A DNA stretch of 32,303 nt from Methanolobus vulcani (GCF_006546655.1 NZ_VIAQ01000001.1:1-32303), one strand, 5' to 3'. Counted from the stretch's first letter, positions 16,658 through 25,623 are shown. Numbers and translations are program-made. Notes: generated from the sequence alone by a model not told the origin.

Positions 16658-17151
16658 ATGATGAGGTCTGTCTTACAAACAGTCTGGCCAGTATTTTTGT
16701 CGATTAGAGTTACCGCAAAAGGATCACCTTCAAAAATCATTAAGGTAAACTCATCACTTTCGACAAGTCCGTAGTTATCACCGTTGAAGAACGTCTCTAC
16801 AGGGAAATCAAGTATTGCAATATCACCAGGTCCTAAATGTATACCGTCAGGACTGAGTGTAACATTATCCATATTTACATATCCAGATATAGCTCCATCA
16901 CCACTAGCAATTTCGATATTGAATCGTCCCTTAGTTAATGTGTCACCACTTAGATGTTCCAGTATAAGGCGACCATCAGACATGCTTGCACTTGCCGTAA
17001 TGACAGCCTGTGGTGCAATTTCCTGAGACTCTACACTAGTTGAGTAAGAACTCACTGCTGCAGCCAAGATCACAGTTACTACGATCATTAACATAACTCC
17101 TATTACAGGAGAAACTGCTTTCTCTTCTGAGAATAACTTTGTGAACTTCAT
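16648..17151 (-). CDS. Archaeal type IV pilin (167 residues)
   Basis: A 167-residue pilin with the archaeal prepilin signature: leader MKFTKLFSEEK, then AVSPVIGVMLMIVVTVILAA, the hydrophobic helix that packs in the filament core. The remaining 130 residues form a beta-rich domain (DGRLILEHLSGDTLTKGRFNI, then LGPGDIAILD), common in archaeal pilins that follow this N-terminus. The ATG directly follows the stop of the upstream pilin gene, with AGAGGTGAT as a near-perfect ribosome-binding site, so the two are co-translated. It is probably a substrate of the pilus machinery at 3041-8208, although no prepilin peptidase gene is in the window. Confidence 0.88.
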   Translation of the reverse strand: MKFTKLFSEEKAVSPVIGVMLMIVVTVILAAAVSSYSTSVESQEIAPQAVITASASMSDGRLILEHLSGDTLTKGRFNIEIASGDGAISGYVNMDNVTLSPDGIHLGPGDIAILDFPVETFFNGDNYGLVESDEFTLMIFEGDPFAVTLIDKNTGQTVCKTDLIMSP

Positions 17152-17832
17152 TTACATCACCTCTACATCAGTGGTAAAAATTACTGTCTCACTGGCTATA
17201 TCTATAATTTTCACGTTGACGATATCTCCATCAGAAACATTACACCAATCTGCAAACATGGCTTGCATCTCGGTTGGATCACTGTCATAGTCATAGTAAA
17301 CGTTACCCATTATATCAGTAAGAGGACCCCATTGAGGATATGTTGTTGGGTATCCACTCATAGCACCATCTATGGCATACATGGTAACACCTGGCTTTAC
17401 AGTATAGTTACCGAAAGCATTTTCAGGATTGCCAAATAAATGGTTCCCTTGATTGTTAAAAGGTACAGTACCTGTGTATGTGGAGCCAGCATAACTGATG
17501 GTCTCTCCGGCCACTATTTCGCGAACCATAGTTCCTGTTGCATTATAATTCGTAGTAACAATCTTCAAGTTTTTGGTATCAATTGCATCTCCAGTAATTT
17601 CTTTAATTGAAATCCAATCCGCTGGATTTGGAACTTCTAATGATCCATAAAACAGTGGTTCACCCTTTGCAACCTCTACAGTAAAAACCGCAGTCGGTGC
17701 TGGATCGGAAGATTTTATAAGTCCGGTACTTGTTGAACTTACTGCTGCTGCCAAAATCACTGTCACTACTAACATTAGCATGACACCGATTACTGGCGAA
17801 ACAGCTTCTGAATTTTGTTTTAACATTTTCAT
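17152..17832 (-). CDS. Archaeal type IV pilin (226 residues)
   Basis: A longer frame opens at 17907, but the start is set at ATG 17832 because GGTGG lies seven bases upstream. This start also gives the proper leader MKMLKQNSEA before VSPVIGVMLMLVVTVILAAA. The mature 215-residue part is beta-rich (LEVPNPADWISIKEITGDAI, then VNVKIIDIASETVIFTTDVE) and resembles the next pilin in its N-terminus and overall style. The two form an operon with no gap. Different tail lengths suggest a major and a minor subunit, or two alternative filaments. Confidence 0.88.
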   Translation of the reverse strand: MKMLKQNSEAVSPVIGVMLMLVVTVILAAAVSSTSTGLIKSSDPAPTAVFTVEVAKGEPLFYGSLEVPNPADWISIKEITGDAIDTKNLKIVTTNYNATGTMVREIVAGETISYAGSTYTGTVPFNNQGNHLFGNPENAFGNYTVKPGVTMYAIDGAMSGYPTTYPQWGPLTDIMGNVYYDYDSDPTEMQAMFADWCNVSDGDIVNVKIIDIASETVIFTTDVEVM

Positions 17833-18214
17833 ATCGTTTCCACCTTTATTTATTACCATACAGTGGAGATGGAAAACTCCCGCTAAGAAGCAGGGCATGC
17901 ATGACATATTTTATGTGTGACCACCACACAAGTTCATTGTCATCGTGTTTGTTTTACTCCACTCTGAGATGTATTTTTTGTATATACACGCTTCAGGATT
18001 ACTGCTATGATGTTTATGTATATAAACAATGCGTTTTTGAAAATGTATGTTAACGTTATAGCTAATATTATTAGTAGTAACGATAGAATAGTACATATAA
18101 ACCGGTACATCTCTTATTATTCTAGCTATTTAACTTAATTATAGTGAGCATATTATTAGTTTTTTAGTTAGAGTAGATAATGCAAATATAGCACAAAAGA
18201 GATGAGGATAAATA
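17833..18214. other. Pilin leader/promoter region and pseudogene upstream region
   Basis: On the minus strand, GTGTATATACAAAAAATAC (rc of about 17972-17990) is a good TATA candidate. It predicts a leader of about 120 bases. The leader contains a hairpin TGTGTGGTGGTCACACA (rc of 17914-17930). The short frame across 17911-18096 has no coding look. The 18100-18214 part is A+T-rich and ends with GAGGATAAATA before the pseudogene ATG. Confidence 0.4.
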
Positions 18215-18497
18215 ATGTCAAAAACAACACGTCACTTATTGTTAATACTGGCTGCGATGCTGCTTCATCAACTGCGCAGTAGTCTTTCCGGTGACAGTTA
18301 CAGACCACTATGGTGAAAATATAAAGGATTCAGGAAAAAACGCAGAGAATAATGTCCATGAATTCAGCATCACAGAGATTCTTTTAGCAGTAGGTGCAGG
18401 CGAACAGGTAGTAGGGTTAACCTATCATTGCAACTATCCTGAAGAAACTAAAAACATTACAAAAATAGGGAGATATGTTTCAGAGGATTCCGATTAA
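18215..18497 (+). pseudogene. Degraded binding-protein (BtuF/FecB-type) gene, frameshifted and truncated
   Basis: From ATG 18215, with GAGGAT before it, the frame gives a signal-like MSKTTRHLLLILAAMLL and then goes out of frame. The next frame continues CFINCAVVFPVTVTDHYGEN, and then ITEILLAVGAGEQVVGLTYH, followed by CNYPEETKNITKIG. These are the typical opening segments of class III ABC binding proteins: 'VTDxxG', 'TEILxALGAGDxVVG', and 'CNYPEEAKNxxKIG'. A one-base frameshift near 18255-18265 and a stop after about 70 further residues leave only the first quarter of the normal length. It sits between the pilins and the CobN-like genes, so the locus may once have had its own binding protein. 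Confidence 0.72.
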
Positions 18498-18848
18498 AAC
18501 TGTATTTCTTAAGCCAACAGAATTTTCGGGCTATAATTCACATTCAATTTCCTATATTTCCCTCGTTTTCGATTATTTTCTTGAAATATAGGATAGCACC
18601 CGCAATACTAAATAGTTCCTTTCTTTTTTACGTCCTCAGTTGATACAAATTAAAAGAAAAAAACTGTCATAAATATTATTTACATTCACATTTACCACAG
18701 TCGTAACAACACATTTCCTGCTTAAACCTTCTTTTGTTACCACATATACTTATTCACACGGAACTCTCTGCACACTGACCCTTTTCAGAAAATATTCATT
18801 ATTCCTAAAGGATGGTCTCTTACTGTTCTTTGAATTCTTCATTTCATC
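18498..18848. other. Intergenic region with a long hairpin and gene remnants
   Basis: CCTATATTTC (18551-18560) and GAAATATAGG (18583-18592) form a perfect 10-bp inverted repeat with a 22-base loop. It could act as a terminator or processed structure, but no T-tract follows directly. Further on lies a short cysteine-rich frame on the minus strand (18680-18757). Confidence 0.4.
18680..18757 (-). pseudogene. Cysteine-rich mini-frame, likely gene remnant
   Basis: Twenty-five codons on the minus strand end in EMCCYDCGKCECK and a TAA, preceded by CGNKRRFKQ. Six cysteines in the last 12 residues suggest the end of a small metal-binding protein. No ATG opens it apart from an internal one at EMCC, and a stop lies just upstream. 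It is therefore either a remnant or a tiny peptide. Confidence 0.25.
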
Positions 18849-18956
18849 ATGAAGATCGTTGATTACACCTACAAGGACGTTGTACAGGTCATCGATTTCT
18901 TCGATTTGAAGACATATTTATCTGATCATATAATAAGTGCCATAAACTGCCACTAG
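18849..18956 (+). repeat. Duplicated flank, copy 1 (35-codon frame MKIVDYTYKDVVQV)
   Basis: This segment resembles 25971-26071, so the same sequence follows each CobN-like gene. On the plus strand it holds a 35-codon frame starting MKIVDYTYKDVVQVIDFFDL. It may be the start of an old mobile-element gene that was copied along with the CobN-like gene. The function is unknown. Confidence 0.45.
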
Positions 18957-18990
18957 TTAAAAAAGAACAGGCACTCTTTCAAAGTGCCTT
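18957..18990 (-). terminator. Terminator of the first CobN-like gene
   Basis: On the minus strand GGCACTTTGAAAGAGTGCC forms a six-pair stem, followed by TGTTCTTTTTT. The hairpin starts 15 bases past the stop. The same element follows the second CobN-like gene. Confidence 0.65.
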
Positions 18991-19002
18991 AAATAAATCG
19001 GG

Positions 19003-22000
19003 TTATTTTTGCCTCCTGAATCCTGCATACATTATTCCAACAACAACAAGTAGCAGTATCGAAGCTACAATATCCGAACTTGAAAAACCACTTCCCGAAT
19101 TACCACTTTCGCTATTATCCTGACTTGCTACTGTCATTTCATAGCCTTCTACGTAGTTATCAGGGGTGGATTGATCGCTTGCAGGGGAATCAAGGTCCAG
19201 GCCAGCACCACTATCCGCAGAACTCGTTGTCTGATTTGTGGCTCCTGTTCCACTACTGGACCGGTGGGTTGCTTCCTCCATGATTCTGCTATATTCTGCA
19301 GCTGTTGCCTCACCAACAACACTAGACATCTGACTCTGGATATACGCATCCAGTGGTATATTTCCACATGTGTGGTGGCAACATGTAACTCCATTTTCGA
19401 CAACAGATTCTACATATTCTTTTATCAGAGCTTCTAGAACCTCGTCTGGTGCATCCCAGTATCCGGTACGTTCAGCATCGATCAATCTCGCTGCAATTGA
19501 CTGTTGTGAGTTTGGATATTCTGCGAATGCTTCATCCATTCCAATGTCGTATTTATCGTTGAATAGCACATCATAGACCTCATCCCAATTTGAATCCGAT
19601 ATCAGATCTGTGGTCACATCCATACCATACATATTTTCAACTCTTCTCGTAATCGTTCTCATTCCTGCATAATCAGCTTCTACCTGTCCTGTATTCCATG
19701 TCGGGTTGAAGATTGTGCTTCTTAGTTCAGTTTTAAGAGCTTCATTCAGTGTCATGATCTCCGACTTAGATTCTACTTCCTGATTTGCGATGTACAACTC
19801 CGGCATCTCTCCTGTAAGAACCTCCACAGTCATTCCAACGGATCCCAGATAAGCAGCGTAATCACCACCATCAAGCATACCGAACAAGTTCGTCGAGTCA
19901 CTGTGAATAGCAGCATCGACATCCATCAGGTTCAGTGTGAACAGGTCTTCATGAGAATCTCCCCATACATCCTGTCCGTAAGTATAGGAGGATGTCGAAA
20001 TAAATAGATCTGCAAGTTCTGACTCATTATCCCATGTCTCAGTTGCTGCTATTGCATCTTCCATACGATTGCCATAATTTCCATTTGCCTCACTGAAAAT
20101 CCTGCATTGGGACAGATAATGTGCCTGAGTTTCATTATAACCCATTCCCAGAAGCTCCTCTTCCATGGCAAGTGAGTTTCTTCTGACATAATTATCTTCA
20201 CTGCTTTCGTTCAGTTCTGCAACCGTCCTGACAGCTTCATCAAACAGTTCTACCTGATATGGGAATGTGTCTCTGTACAAACCAGACATATCCACCATTA
20301 CATCAATTCTTGGATGAGTCATTTCCTCCACAGGTATGACCTCAAAGCCGATAATACGTCCATCATCCCTTACAGGTGTAACTCCAAGTAATGAATGTAT
20401 CTGAGCTTCCATGAGTCCACCATGACGCAGTGTTTCCATTGCCCACATTGTATATGATATCTTATCCGGATAGGCACTATGCTCGGCATAATATTTCTCT
20501 ACCAGCTGATCTGCAAGAATCGCACCCATTGCACTCTTCTCTTCATCAGGGAATTTCCTCTGGTCAAAACCATAGAAGTTCCTTCCAGTCGGCAAAGCAT
20601 CCGGATTACGTACCGGGTCATTTCCTACGCCTGGTTCTATGTACTCTGCATCAAGGGCCCGTATGAACTGATCGATCTCACGAGTTGTCATAGCAATCTC
20701 ATCAGAATACTCAACTGCAAGTTCAAGGTCAGCAGTGACATTGACATCTGTGAATCCAAGTACCTGGAGCTGAGCATCCGATACACTCGTTCCGTAGAGT
20801 ATAGTCTCATTCAAAAGCAACATTGCATCCGCATCCGCTTCATCCTCCCAGTCCTCTTCAGTTCCACTATCCTTTGGCAGAACATCACATATGTGGCCTG
20901 TGAAATCATCGTTCAACATTGATTTGATCATACAGACAAGCATCTCACCTTCTGGTGCCACACCAAAGGTATGGACACCGTACGGCATGAGATCCGATTG
21001 CAGATCATGGAGATAGTCATGAACAGTATTACTGACAAAGCCCTCAAAGGTATCATCTGTCATATTACACAATTCATCAGTGGAAACTTCCAGATCCTCA
21101 CCTATACTGAGATTACCATACAGTTGTGTTACTGTGTCCCTGTACATTGATGCCATTGCATCTTCTCCAAGACTACGTGAGTCCGTATAACTGTGTATCT
21201 TGTCGTGTAGTTCGGCAAGCTCACCATACAGACCCGCTTCGATTATTGGCGGGGTCAGATGGTCTATCATGACCGCAAATCCACGGTGTTTGGCCTGGCT
21301 GCCTTCACCTACATTGTCCATGATGTATGGATATATGATCGGTGTGTCATCAGCACAAATGGATGGATAATCATATTCCCATAGTCCAACTTCTTTTCCT
21401 GGCGACCATTCAAGCGTACCATGGCAACCGAAGTGAACAATGGCATCAGCGTCATACACCTGGTTGATCCAGTAATATGTTGCCAGATACTGATGTGTAA
21501 GAGGTATTGTTGAATTGTGGTACATCAATGATTCATCAGATTCAATGGCTTTGGTTGGTTGCGGAATGAAATTAACATTTCCAAGTTGTACCGTGGGTAT
21601 TACAAAGTATTCTCCACTTTCATTCTCATAGACCATTATGTCACCAGGCGCTTCGCCCCATGTTTCCTCTACTTCGTCCCTGATCGATTCCGGCAGGGTG
21701 TTGTACCATGGCAGGTAGTCCTCAACAGGCAAGAGAGTTACCAGTCCTGATTCGACAACCTCCTCCAGTTCTCCCGGAGCCCATGCACCAATAGTCCTGC
21801 TGGTTAGGAAAAGGTCAATAAACTCGCTTCCGTTAGGTATGCCGTCGTTTCCAATGTCGTACCCTTCTGCTTCCATTCTTTCAAGCAGTAATGTAAAGCT
21901 TGGACCAATACCCAGATAGCTTGCACCAATATTGTCCTTACCACCAGCGTGGTTGTAATACAGTATACTTACTTTTTTATCTGCATTGCTGGTCCTTCCC

Positions 22001-25000
22001 AGTTCTGCCCATCCGATGGCACGATCACACAACCATTGCACTTGTCCGGTTATAGGTTGATAATATTGGGTTTCAGTACCGTCTACATATTCAGTTACAT
22101 ATCCGCTTACCCATATGAAATCAAGGCAGCCGTCTATTTCTGGCTGTGTGATCATAGAAGCCCGCATTAATACAGATGTACCTAAGACGCTGTCATAGTA
22201 ATCTTCAGGTGAAGTGAATGCATCCTGCACGGCTTTTAGTACGGGAACATTATATTTCTGCAGATATTCCACACCTTCTTCCTGATCTTCATAGTTGAGA
22301 TAGAAACTCTGCAAACTGATTATTGCATCAACAAGCACTTCACCGTCTTTTGTAAAGTAATCCACATCATCATCATCACACACCTTATTGGTAGTGTAGA
22401 TCACATTACAGCCCTTTGATTCAAGATAACGGATGATCGCATCATCAGTTGTAAGATACAGGGGCTCTTTCTGGATCTCATAAGTTATGATACCTATTGT
22501 TGGTGCAGATTCATTATATCCATGATTTGTATACCATGCCAGGTATTCAGTACTATCCTCGAAAATCATTGGGAACGCATCAGGATGATATATCCCGTCA
22601 TCAGGGATAGTAGGTTCGCCAACGGGACCATACTCAATATAAATACCTTCAATTTCAGCTCCTGCATAACGGATCATGTTTTCTATGTTTACCATGCCGC
22701 CATTGTCCATATATTCTCTTAGGACACCATGCGGAGGATTTAACAGATCTATTGTATCCAGTCCATTCGGATCTTGACTGGTAAATCCGATATCAGCCCC
22801 ATTTGCTTTGGCAGCAGATAATACGGGCAACAAATCTGTAATGTATCCTGAATCAATCATTTCCAGAATAATAAGATCTTGATCAGTTGCATCAGTAAGG
22901 TTTGCAACTGCTTCGCTGCCACCCATGACCTGTATGTTATAACGATCAGTGATCACATTTTTTTCATTAAGGACCTTTTTGAGGTCATAGATATTACATT
23001 CTGATCCGAGAATAAAAGTTACATCCAGTTTCTCATTTTTTATTACAGGTTCAGGTATTTCCTCTCCATCCCATAAGCCTGAGAAATTCTGCCCCATTAA
23101 TGTGAGCATGCTTATCATGTTAGTTTCGCCGCCCTGTATCCAGTACCTTTCGATGTCCGTATACTCATCATCGGACAGATCAATATTTGGCAGGGTTATA
23201 TTGGAAGATATATTGTATCCTATGACATTTGCACCGCCTTCTTTAGCAGACTTTATCCCTGAACTCCAGTTATCCACTGTTGACTCTTCCTGGGATTCTA
23301 TGAAAATAAGTCCATATCCGGAGAAATCAAACTCGGTTGATTCTATTTCCTCTGTGCTGACAATTGTTATGTCCAATTTATCGGATATATCAGTGTCCTG
23401 AGCTGCATTGTTCAATGCATCCTGATTGTAGTCAGTGCCAAGAATAAATAGGAATTTATTGGTGGATACGTGTACGACCCCGTCATATGATGAACATTTC
23501 ACAAATTCTGACGAATCTGATGCAAGATATACCAGCAATTCCTCTGCATTTTCCAGTCCTTCCCCCTCAGTACCCATGTTATTGTAGAGTATTGTAATAG
23601 GGTCAGTGCTCGTTCCATCTGATATGTAATCGAAGTAGTCAGGTACTGCGCTTCCCATCGGTTCCATGCCATAGAACGTTGTCGTGTCGCCGTCAATATG
23701 ACAACTGCTACAACTATCAGTGGAGGTAGGGTGTGTGGCCGGATTAATCCTGTAGAGTATTGCCCCGTTATCATGGGCATTTTCAAGGGCATTCATCACG
23801 GTCTCGTTGTTAAGAATGTTACTACCGATAAAGATAACATCCTGTGTACTCAGGTATCCAGTTTCAGCCGCATCTATTATTTCATCACTTAATGTTTTGG
23901 ATGTGGCATTGTAGAATCCAATGTAGTTGTACTCAATTAGATCACTGTGGGAGTTTGTCTCACTTGCAAGCTCCAGTGCTTCACTTTCGCTGTAAGCGAT
24001 ATAAGTGATCTTTGAATCCATGGTAAGTGAAACAAGGAGGTCCTCGGCATTTTCCAATCCTTTTACCTCTGTACTCATGTTATTGTAGAGTGTTGTGATA
24101 GGATCAGTGTTCGTTCCATCTGATGTGTAATCGAAGTAGTCAGGTGCTGTGGTTCCCATCGGTTCCATGCCATAGAGCGTTGTCGTGTCACCGTTAATAT
24201 GGCAACTGCTACAACTATCGGCCTCACTATCACTCTCGGTGTTCTCCATGTGTAAGAGTTCCATCAACCAAGATAACATGTTACTCAGGATACTTACATG
24301 AGGAGTGCTACAACTCTCAGGTATGCCCAGATTTATCCTGTAGACCATTGTCCCGTTATCATGGGCATTTTCAAGGGCACTCATCACGGTCTCGTTGTTA
24401 AGAAGACTACTACCTATAAAGATAACATCCTGTGTTCTCAGGTATCCGGTTTCAGCCGCATCTATTATTTCATCACTTAATGTCCCGGATGTGGCATTGT
24501 AGAATCCAATGTAGTTGTACTCAATTAGATCACTGTGAGAGTTTGTCTCACTTGCAAGCTCCAGCGCTTCGCTTTCACTGTAAGCGATGTAGGTGATCCT
24601 GGATCCCATAGTAAGTGAAACAAGAAGGTCCTCGGCATTTTCCAGTCCTTCACCCTCAGTACCCATGTTATTGTAGAGTGTTGTAATAGGGTCAGTATTC
24701 GTTCCATCTGATGTGTAATCGAAGTAGTCAGGTGGCGTGGCCCCCATTGGTTGAATACTGTAAAGCACTGTACCATCATTGTGAGCATCTTCAAGGGCAT
24801 TCATTATGATCTCATTGTCAAGAATATCACTGTAGAATGAGCTTATAAGAATCGTATCCTGTGTACCCAGGTATCCTGTCTCAGCCGCATCTATTATTTC
24901 ATCACTTAATGTCTTGGTCGTGGCATTGTAGAAGCCAATGTAGTTGTACTCGATCAGATCACTGTGGGAGTTTGTCTCACTTGCAAGCTCCAGCGCTTCG

Positions 25001-25551
25001 CTTTCACTGTATGCGATGTAGGTGATCTTGGATCCCATGGTAAGTGAAACAAGAAGTTCCTCTGCGTTTTCCAGTCCTTCTCCCTCAGTACCCATGTTAT
25101 TGTAGAGTGTTGTAATAGGGTCAGTGCTCGTTACATCTGATGTGTAATCGAAGTAATCAGGTGGCGTGGCTCCCAATGGTTGAATACTGTAAAGCACTGT
25201 ACCATCATTGTGAGCATCTTCCAGAGCATCCATTATGGTCTCATTGTCAAGAATACCACTGTAGAATGAGGTAATAAGAATCGTATCCTGTGTACTCAGG
25301 TATCCAGTTGCAGCCGCATCTATTATTTCATCACTTAATGTCTTGGATGTGGCATTGTAGAATCCAATGTAGTTGTACTCAATTAGATCACTGTGGTAGT
25401 TCGTCTCACTTGCAAGCTCCAGCGCTTCGCTTTCACTGTAAGCGATGTAGGTTATTTTTGTTTTTTGTTCGTTTGCTGATACAACTGGTATTGATACCAG
25501 TATAACTAATAATAAACTGAAGAATATCAGTTTGTTCGTGATCTTATGAAT
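19003..25551 (-). CDS. Giant surface-anchored CobN-like protein 1 with repeats and CXXCH motifs
   Basis: About 2182 residues, far longer than ordinary CobN (about 1200-1300). Order: signal peptide (basic IHKITNK, hydrophobic LIFFSLLLVILVSIPVV, cut after VSA); four similar repeats (residues 32-677); two divergent related modules (about 698-840 and 841-1000); a CobN/magnesium-chelatase large-subunit domain from about 1018 (GIITYEIQKEPLYLTTDD); the core motif HFGCHGTLEWSPGKE at 1373 and YPYIMDNVGEGSQAKHRGFA; CCHHTC at 2057-2062; a Ser/Thr linker; and a final helix IVASILLLVVVGIMYAG before RRQK. Repeats 3 and 4 each contain CSSCH. No in-frame ATG, GTG or TTG precedes the signal peptide; ATT at 25551 with GGTGGT is the best start. 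The first ATG (25233) would remove the signal. The protein should be exported and anchored, so ordinary ATP-driven cobalt insertion is doubtful. Confidence 0.85.
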   Translation of the reverse strand: MHKITNKLIFFSLLLVILVSIPVVSANEQKTKITYIAYSESEALELASETNYHSDLIEYNYIGFYNATSKTLSDEIIDAAATGYLSTQDTILITSFYSGILDNETIMDALEDAHNDGTVLYSIQPLGATPPDYFDYTSDVTSTDPITTLYNNMGTEGEGLENAEELLVSLTMGSKITYIAYSESEALELASETNSHSDLIEYNYIGFYNATTKTLSDEIIDAAETGYLGTQDTILISSFYSDILDNEIIMNALEDAHNDGTVLYSIQPMGATPPDYFDYTSDGTNTDPITTLYNNMGTEGEGLENAEDLLVSLTMGSRITYIAYSESEALELASETNSHSDLIEYNYIGFYNATSGTLSDEIIDAAETGYLRTQDVIFIGSSLLNNETVMSALENAHDNGTMVYRINLGIPESCSTPHVSILSNMLSWLMELLHMENTESDSEADSCSSCHINGDTTTLYGMEPMGTTAPDYFDYTSDGTNTDPITTLYNNMSTEVKGLENAEDLLVSLTMDSKITYIAYSESEALELASETNSHSDLIEYNYIGFYNATSKTLSDEIIDAAETGYLSTQDVIFIGSNILNNETVMNALENAHDNGAILYRINPATHPTSTDSCSSCHIDGDTTTFYGMEPMGSAVPDYFDYISDGTSTDPITILYNNMGTEGEGLENAEELLVYLASDSSEFVKCSSYDGVVHVSTNKFLFILGTDYNQDALNNAAQDTDISDKLDITIVSTEEIESTEFDFSGYGLIFIESQEESTVDNWSSGIKSAKEGGANVIGYNISSNITLPNIDLSDDEYTDIERYWIQGGETNMISMLTLMGQNFSGLWDGEEIPEPVIKNEKLDVTFILGSECNIYDLKKVLNEKNVITDRYNIQVMGGSEAVANLTDATDQDLIILEMIDSGYITDLLPVLSAAKANGADIGFTSQDPNGLDTIDLLNPPHGVLREYMDNGGMVNIENMIRYAGAEIEGIYIEYGPVGEPTIPDDGIYHPDAFPMIFEDSTEYLAWYTNHGYNESAPTIGIITYEIQKEPLYLTTDDAIIRYLESKGCNVIYTTNKVCDDDDVDYFTKDGEVLVDAIISLQSFYLNYEDQEEGVEYLQKYNVPVLKAVQDAFTSPEDYYDSVLGTSVLMRASMITQPEIDGCLDFIWVSGYVTEYVDGTETQYYQPITGQVQWLCDRAIGWAELGRTSNADKKVSILYYNHAGGKDNIGASYLGIGPSFTLLLERMEAEGYDIGNDGIPNGSEFIDLFLTSRTIGAWAPGELEEVVESGLVTLLPVEDYLPWYNTLPESIRDEVEETWGEAPGDIMVYENESGEYFVIPTVQLGNVNFIPQPTKAIESDESLMYHNSTIPLTHQYLATYYWINQVYDADAIVHFGCHGTLEWSPGKEVGLWEYDYPSICADDTPIIYPYIMDNVGEGSQAKHRGFAVMIDHLTPPIIEAGLYGELAELHDKIHSYTDSRSLGEDAMASMYRDTVTQLYGNLSIGEDLEVSTDELCNMTDDTFEGFVSNTVHDYLHDLQSDLMPYGVHTFGVAPEGEMLVCMIKSMLNDDFTGHICDVLPKDSGTEEDWEDEADADAMLLLNETILYGTSVSDAQLQVLGFTDVNVTADLELAVEYSDEIAMTTREIDQFIRALDAEYIEPGVGNDPVRNPDALPTGRNFYGFDQRKFPDEEKSAMGAILADQLVEKYYAEHSAYPDKISYTMWAMETLRHGGLMEAQIHSLLGVTPVRDDGRIIGFEVIPVEEMTHPRIDVMVDMSGLYRDTFPYQVELFDEAVRTVAELNESSEDNYVRRNSLAMEEELLGMGYNETQAHYLSQCRIFSEANGNYGNRMEDAIAATETWDNESELADLFISTSSYTYGQDVWGDSHEDLFTLNLMDVDAAIHSDSTNLFGMLDGGDYAAYLGSVGMTVEVLTGEMPELYIANQEVESKSEIMTLNEALKTELRSTIFNPTWNTGQVEADYAGMRTITRRVENMYGMDVTTDLISDSNWDEVYDVLFNDKYDIGMDEAFAEYPNSQQSIAARLIDAERTGYWDAPDEVLEALIKEYVESVVENGVTCCHHTCGNIPLDAYIQSQMSSVVGEATAAEYSRIMEEATHRSSSGTGATNQTTSSADSGAGLDLDSPASDQSTPDNYVEGYEMTVASQDNSESGNSGSGFSSSDIVASILLLVVVGIMYAGFRRQK
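23530..25458 (-). repeat. Four tandem repeats coding the N-terminal modules of CobN-like protein 1
   Basis: Boundaries at the recurring motif (K/R)ITYIAYSESEALELASE: 25030-25458 (143 residues), 24601-25029 (143), 24013-24600 (196) and about 23530-24012 (about 161). Each unit runs from ITYIAYSESEAL through IEYNYIGFYNAT, DEIIDAA-TGYL, an IxIxS strand, ALE-AH, PDYFDYxSD, DPITxLYNNM and GLENAE-LLV. The third and fourth carry insertions with CSSCH. Confidence 0.9.
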
Positions 25552-25560
25552 ATTACCACC
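25549..25560 (-). promoter_or_regulatory. Ribosome-binding site and probable ATT start of CobN-like gene 1
   Basis: On the minus strand GGTGGT-AAT-ATT. The same GGTGGT, three bases before the start, is found at the ATG of the membrane-protein gene at 503. A TGA lies six codons farther upstream in frame, with no ATG, GTG or TTG between it and the signal peptide. Confidence 0.5.
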
Positions 25561-25623
25561 AACTGTATATCAAGAGTATCATTTGGAAATACTGCACTTG
25601 TATGACTAACACCTAAGATTAAT

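Noticed and set aside
17911-18096. 61-codon frame upstream of the pilins
   Set aside because: It has no ribosome-binding site and an odd composition, and it overlaps the likely pilin promoter and leader hairpin.
23530-25458. Regularly spaced similar DNA segments that could suggest a CRISPR-like or satellite array
   Set aside because: The repeats are 429-588 bases long, stay in one reading frame and code for similar protein modules.
19003-25551. Ordinary cobalt chelatase for de novo cobalamin synthesis
   Set aside because: Signal peptide, C-terminal anchor, doubled length and absence of partner subunits argue against a cytoplasmic biosynthetic role.
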